DNA of 64,000 bases from Acidocella aromatica (lineage in GTDB: Bacteria; Pseudomonadota; Alphaproteobacteria; Acetobacterales; Acetobacteraceae). A model generated the notes under the pieces. It did not search any database. It was not told the origin of the DNA and saw only the letters and a list, made by a program, of their open reading frames with translations. This document shows, one piece after another, positions 50,333 through 59,757 of the stretch. The stretch lies in assembly GCF_014201825.1 (NCBI RefSeq), contig NZ_JACHFJ010000004.1, positions 78,928-142,927 of the forward strand. Reading direction: 5' to 3'. Position 1 is the first letter of the stretch. Each line of letters begins with the position of its first letter. The translations under genes and the position numbers were made by a program.

Positions 50333-50722
50333 TTACTCGGCGGCGGCGGTCTCGGTCACGACCTCACGCGCCTTCTCGGCGATACGGGCGGACTTACCGC
50401 GGCGGCCGCGCAGGTAGTACAGCTTGGCGCGGCGCACATCGCCGCGGCGGACCACGGTGATGTCGGCGATGACCGGGGCATAGAGCGGGAAGATACGCTC
50501 AACGCCCTCGCCGTAGGAGATCTTCCGCACGGTGAAGGAGGAGTTGATGCCACGGTTGGAGCGGGCGATGCACAGGCCCTCGAAAGCCTGGATACGCGAA
50601 CGCTCGCCTTCCTTCACCTGCACGTTCACGCGCAGCGTGTCGCCGGGGACGAAGGTGGGGATGGTCTTGGCTTCGGTCAGCTTCGCGATCTGCTCGGCTT
50701 CCAGCGTCTGGATGATGTTCAT
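50333..50722 (-). CDS. rplS: 50S ribosomal protein L19
   Basis: A 129-residue ribosomal protein located at the 30S-50S interface. The start is [30 protein letters not shown] and the core is [41 protein letters not shown]. The Ala/Glu-rich C-terminal extension (VVTETAAAE) is longer than in E. coli. ATG 50722 is chosen by homology; upstream in-frame codons are not conserved. It is the last gene of the ffh-rpsP-rimM-trmD-rplS operon. Confidence 0.98.
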   Translation of the reverse strand: MNIIQTLEAEQIAKLTEAKTIPTFVPGDTLRVNVQVKEGERSRIQAFEGLCIARSNRGINSSFTVRKISYGEGVERIFPLYAPVIADITVVRRGDVRRAKLYYLRGRRGKSARIAEKAREVVTETAAAE

Positions 50723-50750
50723 GGGTTCGGGTCCTTCTCGAATGGGGTGT

Positions 50751-51452
50751 TTAGGGCGCGTGGGCGCCGGATGCAATGTATTGATGATAGAGGTCGGGCC
50801 GGCGGGACTGCGTAATCTGCCTGGATTGCTCCAGGCGCCAGGCGGCTATGGCGGCATGGTTGCCCGAGGTAAGCACCTCCGGCACGGCATGGCCTTCCCA
50901 CAGGGCGGGGCGGGTGTAATGCGGGTATTCCAGCAGCGCCTCGGAGAAGCTCTCCTCCACGCCACTTTCCGCATGGCCCATCACGCCCGGCAGCAGGCGG
51001 ATGACGGCATCGAGCAGCACCAAGGCAGGGAGTTCCCCGCCGGAGAGGACATAATCCCCGATGCTGATCTCCTCGCCCCCCCGCGCCTCGATGACGCGCT
51101 GGTCGAAGCCCTCGAACCGCCCGCACACCAGCACGGCGCCTGGGCCGTCCGCCAGCGCCCGCACGCGGGACTGGGTGAGCGGCGTGCCGCGCGGGGTGAG
51201 GAAGATAAGTGGCCGCTCATCAGCCACGGCACCGATGGCCGCGTCCAGCACATCCGGGCGCAGCACCATGCCTGCGCCGCCGCCGAAGGGCGTGTCGTCC
51301 ACGCTGCGGTGCCGCCCCAGCCCAAAGTCGCGGATATCCGTGACCTTCAGGCTCCACTTGTCCTCCGCCAGCGCCTTGCCGGCCAGGGAATCCCCCAGCG
51401 GGCCCGGAAACATGGCGGGAAACAGTGTAAGGATGTCCGCGCGCCAGGTCAT
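50751..51452 (-). CDS. trmD: tRNA (guanine37-N1)-methyltransferase TrmD
   Basis: A 233-residue SAM-dependent enzyme that methylates G37 of tRNAs to prevent frameshifting. It has [21 protein letters not shown], the [17 protein letters not shown] loop, [13 protein letters not shown] and the trefoil-knot region [28 protein letters not shown]. It overlaps rimM by 4 nt. Essential gene in its standard operon place. Confidence 0.98.
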   Translation of the reverse strand: MTWRADILTLFPAMFPGPLGDSLAGKALAEDKWSLKVTDIRDFGLGRHRSVDDTPFGGGAGMVLRPDVLDAAIGAVADERPLIFLTPRGTPLTQSRVRALADGPGAVLVCGRFEGFDQRVIEARGGEEISIGDYVLSGGELPALVLLDAVIRLLPGVMGHAESGVEESFSEALLEYPHYTRPALWEGHAVPEVLTSGNHAAIAAWRLEQSRQITQSRRPDLYHQYIASGAHAP

Positions 51453-51964
51453 GCTTCCTCGCGTGCCTCCACCTCGTCCGGCGGGGAGACGACGACGAAG
51501 CCGCCGCTGATATTCACCACAGGCACGCAGGCCTTGGTGAAGGGGATCAGCGCGCCGCCCGGTGTCAGCTCCAGGCAGGCACCGGCACCGTAATCCAGCA
51601 CGTTGGCCACGCGCCCGATCTCCTCGCCAGCCGCGTTGCGGGCGGTAAGGCCGATCAGGTCCGTGTGGTAGAACTCCTCATCCTCCACCTCGGGCAAAGC
51701 CTCGCGGGGGATGAACAGCTCCACATTGGTCAGCGTCTCGGCCTCGTTGCGGTCGGTAATCCGGCGCTTGCCCTTGGGCGTAACCTCGCTGATCCAGGCG
51801 GCATTCTCATGCGCCCAGTCCAGCGCAAACTGCCGGCCCTTGCGGTCGGTAAGCGTGTACGTCGCCAGGGCCTCCGGGTCCTCGGCGAAAACGTTCACGC
51901 GCACCTGGCCGCGCACGCCGTGCGGCTTGCCAATCACGCCCATCAGGATCAACCGGTCGTCCAC
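51449..51964 (-). CDS. rimM: 16S rRNA processing protein RimM
   Basis: A 171-residue assembly factor for the 30S head. The N-terminal RimM domain ([29 protein letters not shown]) and the C-terminal PRC-barrel ([34 protein letters not shown]) are both present. It binds S19 and aids 16S maturation. Standard position between rpsP and trmD. Confidence 0.97.
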   Translation of the reverse strand: MDDRLILMGVIGKPHGVRGQVRVNVFAEDPEALATYTLTDRKGRQFALDWAHENAAWISEVTPKGKRRITDRNEAETLTNVELFIPREALPEVEDEEFYHTDLIGLTARNAAGEEIGRVANVLDYGAGACLELTPGGALIPFTKACVPVVNISGGFVVVSPPDEVEAREEA

Positions 51965-51979
51965 GCGTCCTCTTTCCGG

Positions 51980-52327
51980 TTAGGCGGCTGCTTCGGCCTT
52001 GGCGCGCTCGGCGGCACGCTCCTGCGCCTTCTTCTTCGGCGCGGACTGCTTCGGCTGTTCGGTGCGCACCGGTGCCTTGATCAGCTCGGCCTTGGCGAGG
52101 AAGCGGGCAACGCGGTCGGTCGGCTGCGCGCCGTTGGCCAGCCAATGCTGCAGGCGCTCGGTCACCAGGGTCACGCGCTCGGCGTGGTCGGCCGGCAGCA
52201 TCGGGTTATAGGTGCCAACGCGCTCGATGAACTTGCCGTCGCGCGGGGCGTTCGCATCGGCGATGACGATGTGGTAGAACGGGCGCTTTTTGGCGCCGCC
52301 ACGGGCGAGACGAATTTTAACAGACAT
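51980..52327 (-). CDS. rpsP: 30S ribosomal protein S16
   Basis: A 115-residue ribosomal protein: [41 protein letters not shown] in consecutive blocks, with the usual [18 protein letters not shown] segment seen as [18 protein letters not shown] basic Ala/Lys-rich C-terminal extension follows ([22 protein letters not shown]), as common in alphaproteobacteria. Confidence 0.98.
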   Translation of the reverse strand: MSVKIRLARGGAKKRPFYHIVIADANAPRDGKFIERVGTYNPMLPADHAERVTLVTERLQHWLANGAQPTDRVARFLAKAELIKAPVRTEQPKQSAPKKKAQERAAERAKAEAAA

Positions 52328-52356
52328 GAGTACTCCTTCGGTTAACTAAAAACTGG

Positions 52357-53730
52357 TTAAAAGGGTCGGCGGCCGGGTTTCTGGCCACCCATGGCGGCCT
52401 GCACCTGGCGCATCATCGCCTCCGCGCCGCCCATCTTGTTCATGCGCTTCATCATGGTCGACATATCGTCGAACTGCTTCAGCAGCTTGTTCACTTCCTG
52501 CACGGTGGTGCCGGAGCCCGCCGCGATGCGCTTTTTGCGGCTGGCCTTCAGGATGTCCGGGGCGCGGCGCTCGGCGGGGGTCATCGAGGAGATGATGGCG
52601 ACGTGCTTCTTGAACACGGTGGTATCCAAATTCGCCGACTCGATCTGCTGCTTGATCTTGCCGACACCCGGCAGCATGCCGAGGATGCCCGAGAGCGACC
52701 CCATCTTGGAAATCTGCTTGAGCTGGGAGGCGTAGTCGTCGAGGTCGAACTTGCCCTTCGCCATCTTCTTGGCGAGCTTCTCGGCTTCCACCTGGTCGAT
52801 ATTCGCGGCGGCGCGTTCCACCAGCCCGACGATATCGCCCATGCCCAGGATGCGCCCGGCGATACGCTCCGGGTTGAACTCGTCCAGCGCGTCCAGCTTC
52901 TCGCCCATGCCGGCGAGCTTGACCGGCGCGCCGGTGACCGAGCGCATGGAGAGTGCCGCACCGCCACGGGCATCGCCGTCCAGCCGGGTCATCACGATGC
53001 CGGTGATCTGCACGGCCTCGTTGAAGGCGGTGGCGGTGGTCACGGCGTCCTGGCCGGTCATGGCGTCCACGACGAGCAGGGTCTCCACCGGGTTCACCGC
53101 GGCGCGGATCGCCTTGACCTCTTCCATCAACGCGAGGTCGATGGACAGACGCCCGGCGGTATCCAGGATCACCACGTCGTAAACTTCGCGCCGCGCGGTC
53201 TCCATGGCGCGCTGCGCGATCTGCAGCGGCGTCTGCCCGGGGATGATGGGCAGGGAGACAACCTCGGCCTTCTGCGCCAGCTGCTCAAGCTGGAGCTGGG
53301 CGGCGGGGCGCTGGGTATCCAGGCTGGCCAGCAGCACCTTCTTGCGCTCGCGGGTCTTCAGCCGCAGCGCGATCTTGGCGGAGGTGGTGGTTTTGCCCGA
53401 GCCCTGGAGGCCGACCATCAGGAAGGGGATGGGCGCCGGGGCGAACAGGTTGAGCGGGGAGGGCGCGCCGCCGAGCGCTTCGATCAGCGCGTCGTTGACG
53501 ATCTTCACCACCATCTGGCCCGGGGAGACGGAGCGCAGCACTTCCGCGCCGACCGCCTGCTCCTTCACCTTGGCGACGAAATCCTTCACCACCGGCAAGG
53601 CCACGTCGGCATCCAGCAGCGCCAGGCGGATTTCCCGCAGCGCGTCGTTCACATCAGATTCGGACAGCGCGCCACGGCGGCGGAGCCGGTCGAAAATATC
53701 CGAAAATTTGCCCGACAGCGTGTCGAACAT
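52357..53730 (-). CDS. ffh: Signal recognition particle protein Ffh
   Basis: A 457-residue SRP GTPase that delivers nascent membrane proteins to FtsY. The N domain (MFDTLSGKFSDIFDRLRRRGALSESD) precedes the G domain with GLQGSGKTTTSAKIA, DTAGR and TRLDGDARGGAAL. The Met-rich M domain (MSTMMKRMNKMGGAEAMMRQVQAAMGG) binds 4.5S RNA and signal peptides. First gene of the translation operon; it starts about 100 bp from the Hint-protein stop. Confidence 0.98.
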   Translation of the reverse strand: MFDTLSGKFSDIFDRLRRRGALSESDVNDALREIRLALLDADVALPVVKDFVAKVKEQAVGAEVLRSVSPGQMVVKIVNDALIEALGGAPSPLNLFAPAPIPFLMVGLQGSGKTTTSAKIALRLKTRERKKVLLASLDTQRPAAQLQLEQLAQKAEVVSLPIIPGQTPLQIAQRAMETARREVYDVVILDTAGRLSIDLALMEEVKAIRAAVNPVETLLVVDAMTGQDAVTTATAFNEAVQITGIVMTRLDGDARGGAALSMRSVTGAPVKLAGMGEKLDALDEFNPERIAGRILGMGDIVGLVERAAANIDQVEAEKLAKKMAKGKFDLDDYASQLKQISKMGSLSGILGMLPGVGKIKQQIESANLDTTVFKKHVAIISSMTPAERRAPDILKASRKKRIAAGSGTTVQEVNKLLKQFDDMSTMMKRMNKMGGAEAMMRQVQAAMGGQKPGRRPF

Positions 53731-53836
53731 GGCCAGAATTCCTTACAACGCAAAACGCGCCGTGGTGCGAACCCTCGCAGCACGGCGGTTTATGTAGATT
53801 GGCTCATGCGCCCCTGGGGCGCGCAAGTCAATGGGG

Positions 53837-55519
53837 TTACGCGGCCAGCGCGGCTTCGGTAAAGGGCAGGAGCGCGCCATCCAGCGCCCGGCGGATGGTG
53901 ATCGGCCCTTCCACCCCGGCGGGAAGGATGAGTTCAAAGCCATGGCACCCGCTCCCCAGCCCCGCCCGGCGCAGATCCGCTCGGTAGAGATTGGCCAGCA
54001 CCCGCGCCACGGGAACGCCGCCGGCCAGTATGTCCAGCGCCACGGGAGCCTCGGGGGAGGCTTCGCACTGCGCCCAGCCGGTCACGCGGTCTGGCCCGGC
54101 GATGTCGATAAAGCCGCGCAGTCCGCCCGCCACTTCCGTCATCGGGGGGAGGCCGGCTCGGGCGTTCACTTCGACCTGCGCTTCCGCCAGGGCGAAGCCC
54201 GACTCCAGCCGGGGGAGGCAGGGCAGGGCGGGCGCGGCCTCGCCTGGATACAGCGCCGCGTATTCGGTGGCGTTGTGGAATTGCGCACGGTCGCCACTAT
54301 CGAGATAGCTCTCGCACAGGCAGTTCTCGGCCAGCAGCAAATCATGGGCCGCCAGTTCCACATGATAATAGGTCACGCGCTCCACCTGCGTAGCCTGGGT
54401 GATGGAGGCGCCATTCACCAGCCGCCACGCAGGCACCAGCGCGCCGTGCAGGCAGATGCCATGGCCGGGAGAAACGATGAGATCCCGCGCCGGCACGCCC
54501 GGCCCCAGTGCCCCGGCCCGGATGGTCACGGGCAGGATCAGATGATTATCGCCCACGAACCGCCCGTCATATTCGCGCTTGCCGACCCACTTCACTCTTT
54601 GCGCCCCGCGCAGCCGGGTAAGCACGGCATCGCCTGGGCGAAGCGCCTCCACCGGCATTTCGCCCTCTGGCGTGCGGATGCGCGTGCCGGGCGTGAAGCA
54701 GGTGGCGGCGAGGTTGAAGCCAAGCGCGGTCAGCAGGGTCTCATCCGCCGCCGAGATGGTGTCTGCGGCGCCGTAATTGGCATATGCGTCGAAGGAGTCG
54801 TTCGGGACGGTGCCCGACCAGTCGTAATAATCGCTGGTGGTGGAGAAATCGGCGAGGTTGGTCTTGCCGCCGTCGATGGAGAAATAGGCGCTGGGTGAAC
54901 TGCCGGTCGAAGGGTTGGCGCTCTCCTCCAGCACGCCGGGAGCGTGGTAACGTAGCAGGTCCATCACCGTATAGTCCACGCCATCGCCTGCACCAGCCCG
55001 CCCCAGGGCGTGGGTAAGCTCATGCAGCGCCACGCCGAGAAAGGTGATCTCGCCCGCGACGGAGAGGTTGATGGTGCTGAAATTTAGGTCGGCGCCGCCG
55101 GTGCCGAAGATCACTGTCGGCTCGGCGGAGCTGAGAAAGGCCGTGCCCGCAGCGCCTTGCACGTCCAGTGCCCTGCCCTGGGCTTCGGTCAGCCACACGC
55201 CTTTGCCATTGGTGGGGTCTGCCGTGGGCATGTCCGCCGCGGCGGTGAGGGCGATGCTGCCGCTGACCACCCCGAGGGCCACGGCGGCGCTGGCATGGCT
55301 CTCCAGCAGGCTCACCAGCGAGGCGTAGCTGATATGGAAGACGGGCATCAGCTCGCTCTCGCCAAGGATAGTCCCGCTCGTGTCCCAGGACACGTTGATG
55401 CCAACGTTGATACTGTCGGTAATCAGCGAATCCAGTGCCTGGGCCGCATACTCAACCGCCGCGACAAAGCCGCTCGGCGCCAGCGAGACGCTGCTGGTGA
55501 AGTTGAGATCGATCTCCAT
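53837..55519 (-). CDS. Putative metalloprotease-Hint fusion protein
   Basis: A 560-residue multidomain protein. Residues 1-270 resemble Zn metalloprotease-like modules with HELTH at 166-170 and Gly173 as in metzincins (HExxHxxG), but the third His of HExxHxxGxxH is replaced by Gly176. Residues 274-425 form a Hint_2 (hedgehog/intein-like) domain starting at Cys274 (CFTPGTRIRTPEG) with LIVSPGHGICLHG and HDLLLAENCLCESY. The C-terminal part (about 450-550) is a beta-rich GFIDIAGPDRVTGWA module like those appended to surface proteins. No signal peptide is seen, so type I secretion or cytosolic action is possible. Self-processing at Cys274 is plausible but unproven. Confidence 0.82.
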   Translation of the reverse strand: MEIDLNFTSSVSLAPSGFVAAVEYAAQALDSLITDSINVGINVSWDTSGTILGESELMPVFHISYASLVSLLESHASAAVALGVVSGSIALTAAADMPTADPTNGKGVWLTEAQGRALDVQGAAGTAFLSSAEPTVIFGTGGADLNFSTINLSVAGEITFLGVALHELTHALGRAGAGDGVDYTVMDLLRYHAPGVLEESANPSTGSSPSAYFSIDGGKTNLADFSTTSDYYDWSGTVPNDSFDAYANYGAADTISAADETLLTALGFNLAATCFTPGTRIRTPEGEMPVEALRPGDAVLTRLRGAQRVKWVGKREYDGRFVGDNHLILPVTIRAGALGPGVPARDLIVSPGHGICLHGALVPAWRLVNGASITQATQVERVTYYHVELAAHDLLLAENCLCESYLDSGDRAQFHNATEYAALYPGEAAPALPCLPRLESGFALAEAQVEVNARAGLPPMTEVAGGLRGFIDIAGPDRVTGWAQCEASPEAPVALDILAGGVPVARVLANLYRADLRRAGLGSGCHGFELILPAGVEGPITIRRALDGALLPFTEAALAA

Positions 55520-55582
55520 ACGGCGCTCCCCGGCGTTGATACGCCATCAGAATGGCGGAAAACCATTCCGCCGCAAGGGGGG

Positions 55583-56413
55583 TTACGGATGCAGGGCGGT
55601 GCGCAGCGTCTCGGCGGCCTCGCCGGTGATCAACCCTTCGCGGATCAGTAGGTCGGTCAGCACCAGGGCGACGTTGAACTTGAACTCATCGGTGGTGGCG
55701 AGCACCTCCAGCACCCGCGGCAGCGGCCAGAGCGAGAAGGACTCCACCTCGCCATCCACCGGCTCGGGGGTGAAATCCTCGGGCAACTCCAAGTCATAAG
55801 CGTGGATCAGGTCGCGGCGCAGCCCCTCCGGGCGCTCCATGTCGTAGCGGAAGCTGGCGACATGCCGCGCCTGCACGGCCAAAGCCTCGGGCAGGGCGGC
55901 CTCTTCCTCGGCCTCCTTCACCAGGGCCTCGAACGGCGTGTACCCGGCAGGTACTCCGCCCGCCACCAGATGGTCGAGCTTGCCGGGGTCCAGCTTTTTG
56001 TTGGCGGCGCGCTTGCCCACCCAGAGATGCACGCCATCCGCCCGGCGCACGATGCCGTTGAGATGCACGCCAACCCCGATCACCCCGAAGCTCGGCAGCG
56101 CCCCACGGTCCAGCACCGCCAGCACCGGGCCTTCGCCCTCCTCGCGCACGTCGAAATCCTCCGAGCGGGTGGGAACGCCCGCGGCGGCGGCGAGCTCGTT
56201 GAGCTGGGGCAGGGCGGCCTCGTTCAGCAGCGCTTTGTGTTCCAGCACGGTCACGCGCGGCGAGATCTCGGCCAGCCGCGCCGCCAAGGCAGGGCGGACA
56301 TAGCCGATATGGTGCGCCCCCGCGTAAAGCGGCAGGCGCGTACCGGGCAAAACGGCCGTGTGGCAGGCCGCTATGTGCGAGAGAAGCTTTGCAATTCGTG
56401 CGTCAGATGCCAT
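55583..56413 (-). CDS. DUF4743/Nudix hydrolase
   Basis: A 276-residue Nudix protein with an N-terminal DUF4743 region (IAACHTAVLPGTRLPLYAGAHHIGYVRPALAARLAE). The Nudix box reads GGVPAGYTPFEALVKEAEEEAAL, with the E-x-EE part intact although the canonical Arg is Lys. Eukaryotic relatives are linked to thiamine pyrophosphokinase, and this group may clean oxidised thiamine phosphates, which is only inference. ATG 56413 lies 10 bp from the divergent ABC transporter start, so their ribosome binding sites lie inside each other's coding regions. Confidence 0.88.
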   Translation of the reverse strand: MASDARIAKLLSHIAACHTAVLPGTRLPLYAGAHHIGYVRPALAARLAEISPRVTVLEHKALLNEAALPQLNELAAAAGVPTRSEDFDVREEGEGPVLAVLDRGALPSFGVIGVGVHLNGIVRRADGVHLWVGKRAANKKLDPGKLDHLVAGGVPAGYTPFEALVKEAEEEAALPEALAVQARHVASFRYDMERPEGLRRDLIHAYDLELPEDFTPEPVDGEVESFSLWPLPRVLEVLATTDEFKFNVALVLTDLLIREGLITGEAAETLRTALHP

Positions 56414-56423
56414 GTGCGCTCCC

Positions 56424-58280
56424 ATGACCCGTAATGCCGCCCGTGCCAACCCCCATCTTGCGCCTGCCCCCGGAACCAAGCAGACGCATGGCTCCCTTGC
56501 CACAATTATTTCACTGTTGCCTTATCTCTGGCCAAAGGGCGAACCAGCCCTGCGCGCCCGGCTGGTGCTGGCAAGCCTCGCCATGCTGCTCTCCAAGGTG
56601 GCCACGGTGTATATCCCGGTTATCTATGGCCGGTCGGTGGACAAGCTCACCCATCAGGCCGGGCCGCTGGCCGTTCCGGCGGCGTTGATCATTGGCTACG
56701 CGCTGGTGCGCGTGGCGGCGGCGGCCTTTGGCGAGATGCGCGACGCCTTGTTCGCGGCTGTTCAGATGCGTGCCTCGCGCGTCGTGGCGCGCAAAACCTT
56801 CGAGCATCTGCACGCGCTCTCCATGCGCTTTCATCTCGACAGGCAGACCGGCGGGCTCTCCAACATCATCCTGCGCGGTACGCTGGGCATCCAGAACGTG
56901 CTGCGCCTCGCCACGTTCAACCTGCTGCCCACCATCATCGAATTGCTGCTCACCACCTTCATGCTGTGGCATCTGTTCAATGTCTGGTACGCGCTCATCA
57001 CCTTCACGGCTATTGGACTCTATATCGCGTTCACCTTCGCCTTCACCGCCTGGCGCACCAAGTTCCGCCGCGCCATGAACGAGACGGACACCGAGGCGCA
57101 GGGCAAGGCTATCGACTCCCTGCTGAATTTCGAGACGGTGAAGTATTTCGGCAACGAGGCTCATGAGTCCAATCGCTTCGACGAAAGCCTGGCCCGGTAT
57201 GAGACCGCCTCGGTGAAGTCCCAAGTCTCGCTGAACGCGCTGAATATCGGGCAGGCGGTCATCATCTCCCTGGCCCTGGGCGCGATGATGCTCATGGCCG
57301 CCTGGGGCGTGGTGTATAACCACATGTCGCCCGGCAGCTTCGTGGTGGTGAACACCTATCTGATGCAGCTTTACGTGCCGCTGAACTTCCTTGGCTTCAC
57401 CTATCTTACCCTGAACCAGGGTCTGATCGACATGGAGCAGATGTTCTCGCTGCTGCGCGTCAACCAGGAGGTGAAGGACACCCCCGGCGCGCTGGAGCTG
57501 GAGCGCCACGGCGCACCGGCCGAGGTCAGCTTCGAGGACGTGCATTTCGCCTACAATCCGGACCGGCAGATCCTCAAGGGAGTGAGCTTCACCGCCGCCC
57601 CCGGGCAGAAGATTGCCATCGTCGGTCCCACCGGCTCGGGCAAGTCCACCATTTCGCGCCTGCTGTTCCGTTTTTACGACGCGACAGAGGGGCGTGTGCT
57701 GGTCGATGGCCATGACGTGCGCGACTACACCCAGAACTCGCTGCGCGCCGCCATTGGCGTGGTGCCGCAGGATACGGTGCTGTTCAACGACACGATCTTC
57801 TACAACATCGCCTATGGCCGTCCCGGCGCCACGGTGGAAGAGATCGAACACGCCGCCAAGCTGGCGCAGGTGCATGACTTCATTGTCTCGCTCCCTCAGG
57901 GCTACAAGACCAAGGTGGGCGAGCGCGGGCTGAAGCTCTCGGGCGGCGAGAAACAGCGAGTCGCCATCGCCCGCACCATCCTGAAGAACCCGCGAATCCT
58001 GATCCTCGACGAGGCGACCAGCGCGCTCGACACCCATACCGAGCAGGAAATTTCCGCCGCCCTGCGCGACGTGGCGCATGACCGCACCACCCTTGTCATC
58101 GCCCACCGCCTCTCCACCGTGACGGACGCTGACGAGATTCTGGTGCTGCGCGAAGGGCTGATCGTGGAACGCGGCACGCATGCGGCGCTTCTGGCTCAGA
58201 ATGGTGTTTACGCCGGCATGTGGGCCGCGCAGGTGGAGTTGGATGACGCCAGCCCCGCCATTGCGGACGTGGCGGAATGA
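56424..58280 (+). CDS. Atm1-type ABC transporter (half-transporter, permease plus ATPase)
   Basis: A 618-residue half-transporter. Six transmembrane helices occupy about residues 40-330, with segments like FHLDRQTGGLSNIILRGTLGIQNVL and ETVKYFGNEAHESNRFDESL that are specific to the Atm1/HMT1 group. The ATPase has GPTGSGKST, LSGGEKQRVAIARTILKNP and ILDEATSALD. Bacterial Atm1 proteins export glutathione-metal complexes and confer metal tolerance; the mitochondrial form serves iron-sulfur assembly. ATG 56424 is the first plausible start, but GTG 56448 cannot be excluded. It ends 57 bp before a small unknown gene. Confidence 0.93.
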   Translation: MTRNAARANPHLAPAPGTKQTHGSLATIISLLPYLWPKGEPALRARLVLASLAMLLSKVATVYIPVIYGRSVDKLTHQAGPLAVPAALIIGYALVRVAAAAFGEMRDALFAAVQMRASRVVARKTFEHLHALSMRFHLDRQTGGLSNIILRGTLGIQNVLRLATFNLLPTIIELLLTTFMLWHLFNVWYALITFTAIGLYIAFTFAFTAWRTKFRRAMNETDTEAQGKAIDSLLNFETVKYFGNEAHESNRFDESLARYETASVKSQVSLNALNIGQAVIISLALGAMMLMAAWGVVYNHMSPGSFVVVNTYLMQLYVPLNFLGFTYLTLNQGLIDMEQMFSLLRVNQEVKDTPGALELERHGAPAEVSFEDVHFAYNPDRQILKGVSFTAAPGQKIAIVGPTGSGKSTISRLLFRFYDATEGRVLVDGHDVRDYTQNSLRAAIGVVPQDTVLFNDTIFYNIAYGRPGATVEEIEHAAKLAQVHDFIVSLPQGYKTKVGERGLKLSGGEKQRVAIARTILKNPRILILDEATSALDTHTEQEISAALRDVAHDRTTLVIAHRLSTVTDADEILVLREGLIVERGTHAALLAQNGVYAGMWAAQVELDDASPAIADVAE

Positions 58281-58336
58281 TCTGGCGCGTGCTAGCGCCG
58301 GGCAAGATTTTGGTTTGATGTGAAGTGGAAGATGCA

Positions 58337-58597
58337 ATGAGCGACGACAGACAATCCCCGCCGGAACGCGAGCTGAGCCACGCCGGCTCGGTAGTCGACA
58401 AGGCGATCGAGTTCATGATCGGTCAGGAGCTGAGCGAACTGGCCATTGCCTCCGCCCTGCTGGGTGGTGCGATGGGCCTGCTCACCCGAGTCCTGCCCGA
58501 TGAGGTGGTGGTGCAGATCCTGGAAAACGCCATTGAAAGCATTGAAAATGGCGAAATGAGCCGCGCCGATGGCGAGGATCACGCTGGCGAGGCTTGA
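58337..58597 (+). CDS. Small acidic protein of unknown function
   Basis: An 86-residue protein: it starts with a charged polar segment (MSDDRQSPPERELSHAGS), followed by a helical middle rich in Leu/Ala (KAIEFMIGQELSELAIASALLGGAMGLLTRVLPDEVVVQIL) that is amphipathic rather than clearly membrane-spanning. It ends acidic (ENGEMSRADGEDHAGEA). GGAAG lies just upstream of ATG 58337. I do not recognise the family. Position after the ABC transporter and before rpmB suggests it is expressed with the transporter. Confidence 0.6.
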   Translation: MSDDRQSPPERELSHAGSVVDKAIEFMIGQELSELAIASALLGGAMGLLTRVLPDEVVVQILENAIESIENGEMSRADGEDHAGEA

Positions 58598-58681
58598 CGA
58601 CTCCTGCCGTTTCACCCCATAAGCCTGCCCAATTCCGGGTTGGCCCTGCCAACCCGCTTTGCGTTTTTTGAGGATAGACCC

Positions 58682-58981
58682 ATGGCCCGCCGTTGCGAAC
58701 TGACCGGAAAGACCGTGCAAACTGGCAATAATGTCAGCCACGCGAACAACAAGACCCGCCGCCGGTTCCTGCCGAACCTGCAGGTCACCACGCTGCTCTC
58801 CGATGCGCTCGGCAATGTCCGCCTGCGCCTCTCCACCCGCGCGATCCGTACGATCGAGCACAATGGTGGCCTGGACTCCTTCCTGCTGAGCCAGACCGAC
58901 GCCAAGCTGACCGGCGAGGGCCTGGCCCTGAAGCGCCGCCTGGAGCGCGCGCTGGCGAAGAAAGAAGCCAAGGCCGCCTGA
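58682..58981 (+). CDS. rpmB: 50S ribosomal protein L28
   Basis: A 99-residue ribosomal protein: [33 protein letters not shown] then [24 protein letters not shown], with an alphaproteobacterial C-terminal extension ([17 protein letters not shown]). ATG 58682 starts the conserved sequence. It is followed 29 bp later by arfB. L28 is usually alone or beside rpmG, so the arfB linkage is of minor note. Confidence 0.97.
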   Translation: MARRCELTGKTVQTGNNVSHANNKTRRRFLPNLQVTTLLSDALGNVRLRLSTRAIRTIEHNGGLDSFLLSQTDAKLTGEGLALKRRLERALAKKEAKAA

Positions 58982-59010
58982 GCCTGCCGGAGCCCTGAGA
59001 AGAGGCTCCC

Positions 59011-59430
59011 GTGCTTATAAGAATTACTCGGAGCCTCCAGATCAGCGAGTCTGATCTGGAGGAATCGTTTGTCACCGCTTCAGGTCCTGGCGGGCAGAAC
59101 GTGAACAAGGTGGCGAGCGCGGTGCAGCTGCGCTTCAACCTCGCCGCCAACACCACGCTGCCCGAGCATGTAAAGGCCAAGCTGGCGCAATTGGCCGGCT
59201 GGCGGCTGACCAAGGACGGCGTGGTCATCATCCAGGCCGAGCAGTACCGCGATCAGCCGCGCAATCGCGAGGACGCGCGAGAGCGGCTCTTCGCCCTGAT
59301 CCGCGAGGCTGCGGTAGTGCCCAAGGTGCGCCGCCCGACCAAGCCGACCAAAGGCTCCAAGACCCGTCGCCTGGACGAGAAATCCCGCCGGGGCGACATT
59401 AAGCGTTTACGGCGCGATAAGGATTTTTAA
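59011..59430 (+). CDS. arfB: Alternative ribosome-rescue factor ArfB (peptidyl-tRNA hydrolase)
   Basis: A 139-residue class I release-factor-like protein. The catalytic GGQ is at residues 27-29 (ASGPGGQNVNKVASAVQLRF), and the C-terminal tail is strongly basic (RRPTKPTKGSKTRRLDEKSRRGDIKRLRRDKDF), as needed to enter the empty mRNA channel. It frees stalled ribosomes lacking a stop codon. The start is GTG 59011, with GAAGAGG upstream. Confidence 0.93.
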   Translation: MLIRITRSLQISESDLEESFVTASGPGGQNVNKVASAVQLRFNLAANTTLPEHVKAKLAQLAGWRLTKDGVVIIQAEQYRDQPRNREDARERLFALIREAAVVPKVRRPTKPTKGSKTRRLDEKSRRGDIKRLRRDKDF

Positions 59431-59449
59431 CCCTTGCCCCGCACCGCCC

Positions 59450-59632
59450 GGCCGGTTTACCACCCGCGCCAGATGCAGGTGGCCCGTGAAAACCGGGCTG
59501 AAACGGGAACGCGGTGCCAGACTCCGCGGCTGCCCCCGCAACTGTGAGCGGTGAGTGCCGCCCCGGAAAGCCATTGCCCAATCGGGCGAGAAGGCGGGGT
59601 GGAGCGTTGACCCGCGAGCCAGGAGACCGGCC
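59450..59632 (+). ncRNA. Cobalamin (B12) riboswitch
   Basis: The conserved pieces are present in order: P1 arm GGCCGGT (59450-59456), GATGCAGGTGGCCCG, TGAAACGGGAACGCGGTGCC, CGCGGCTGCCCCCGCAACTGT, GAGAAGGCGGGGTG and the B12-box GAGCCAGGAGACCGGCC, whose ACCGGCC closes P1. The btuB-like gene follows. A 7-bp hairpin (59718-59738) precedes the ribosome binding site GAGGAGGGG and could form part of the expression platform. Confidence 0.95.
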
Positions 59633-59757
59633 AGCATCGAGACATTTGCGCGTTTCCGGGCGGGGTGCACCGGGGATGAAGGGGTAAAGTCCCCAAGCCT
59701 CTGTCGCTGTTATCAAGCGCCGGCTCAGATTGCCGGCGTACCGCGAGGAGGGGATTC

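Noticed and set aside
56511..58337. 608-codon open frame on the minus strand
   Set aside because: Antisense shadow of the Atm1-type transporter, with no recognisable domains.
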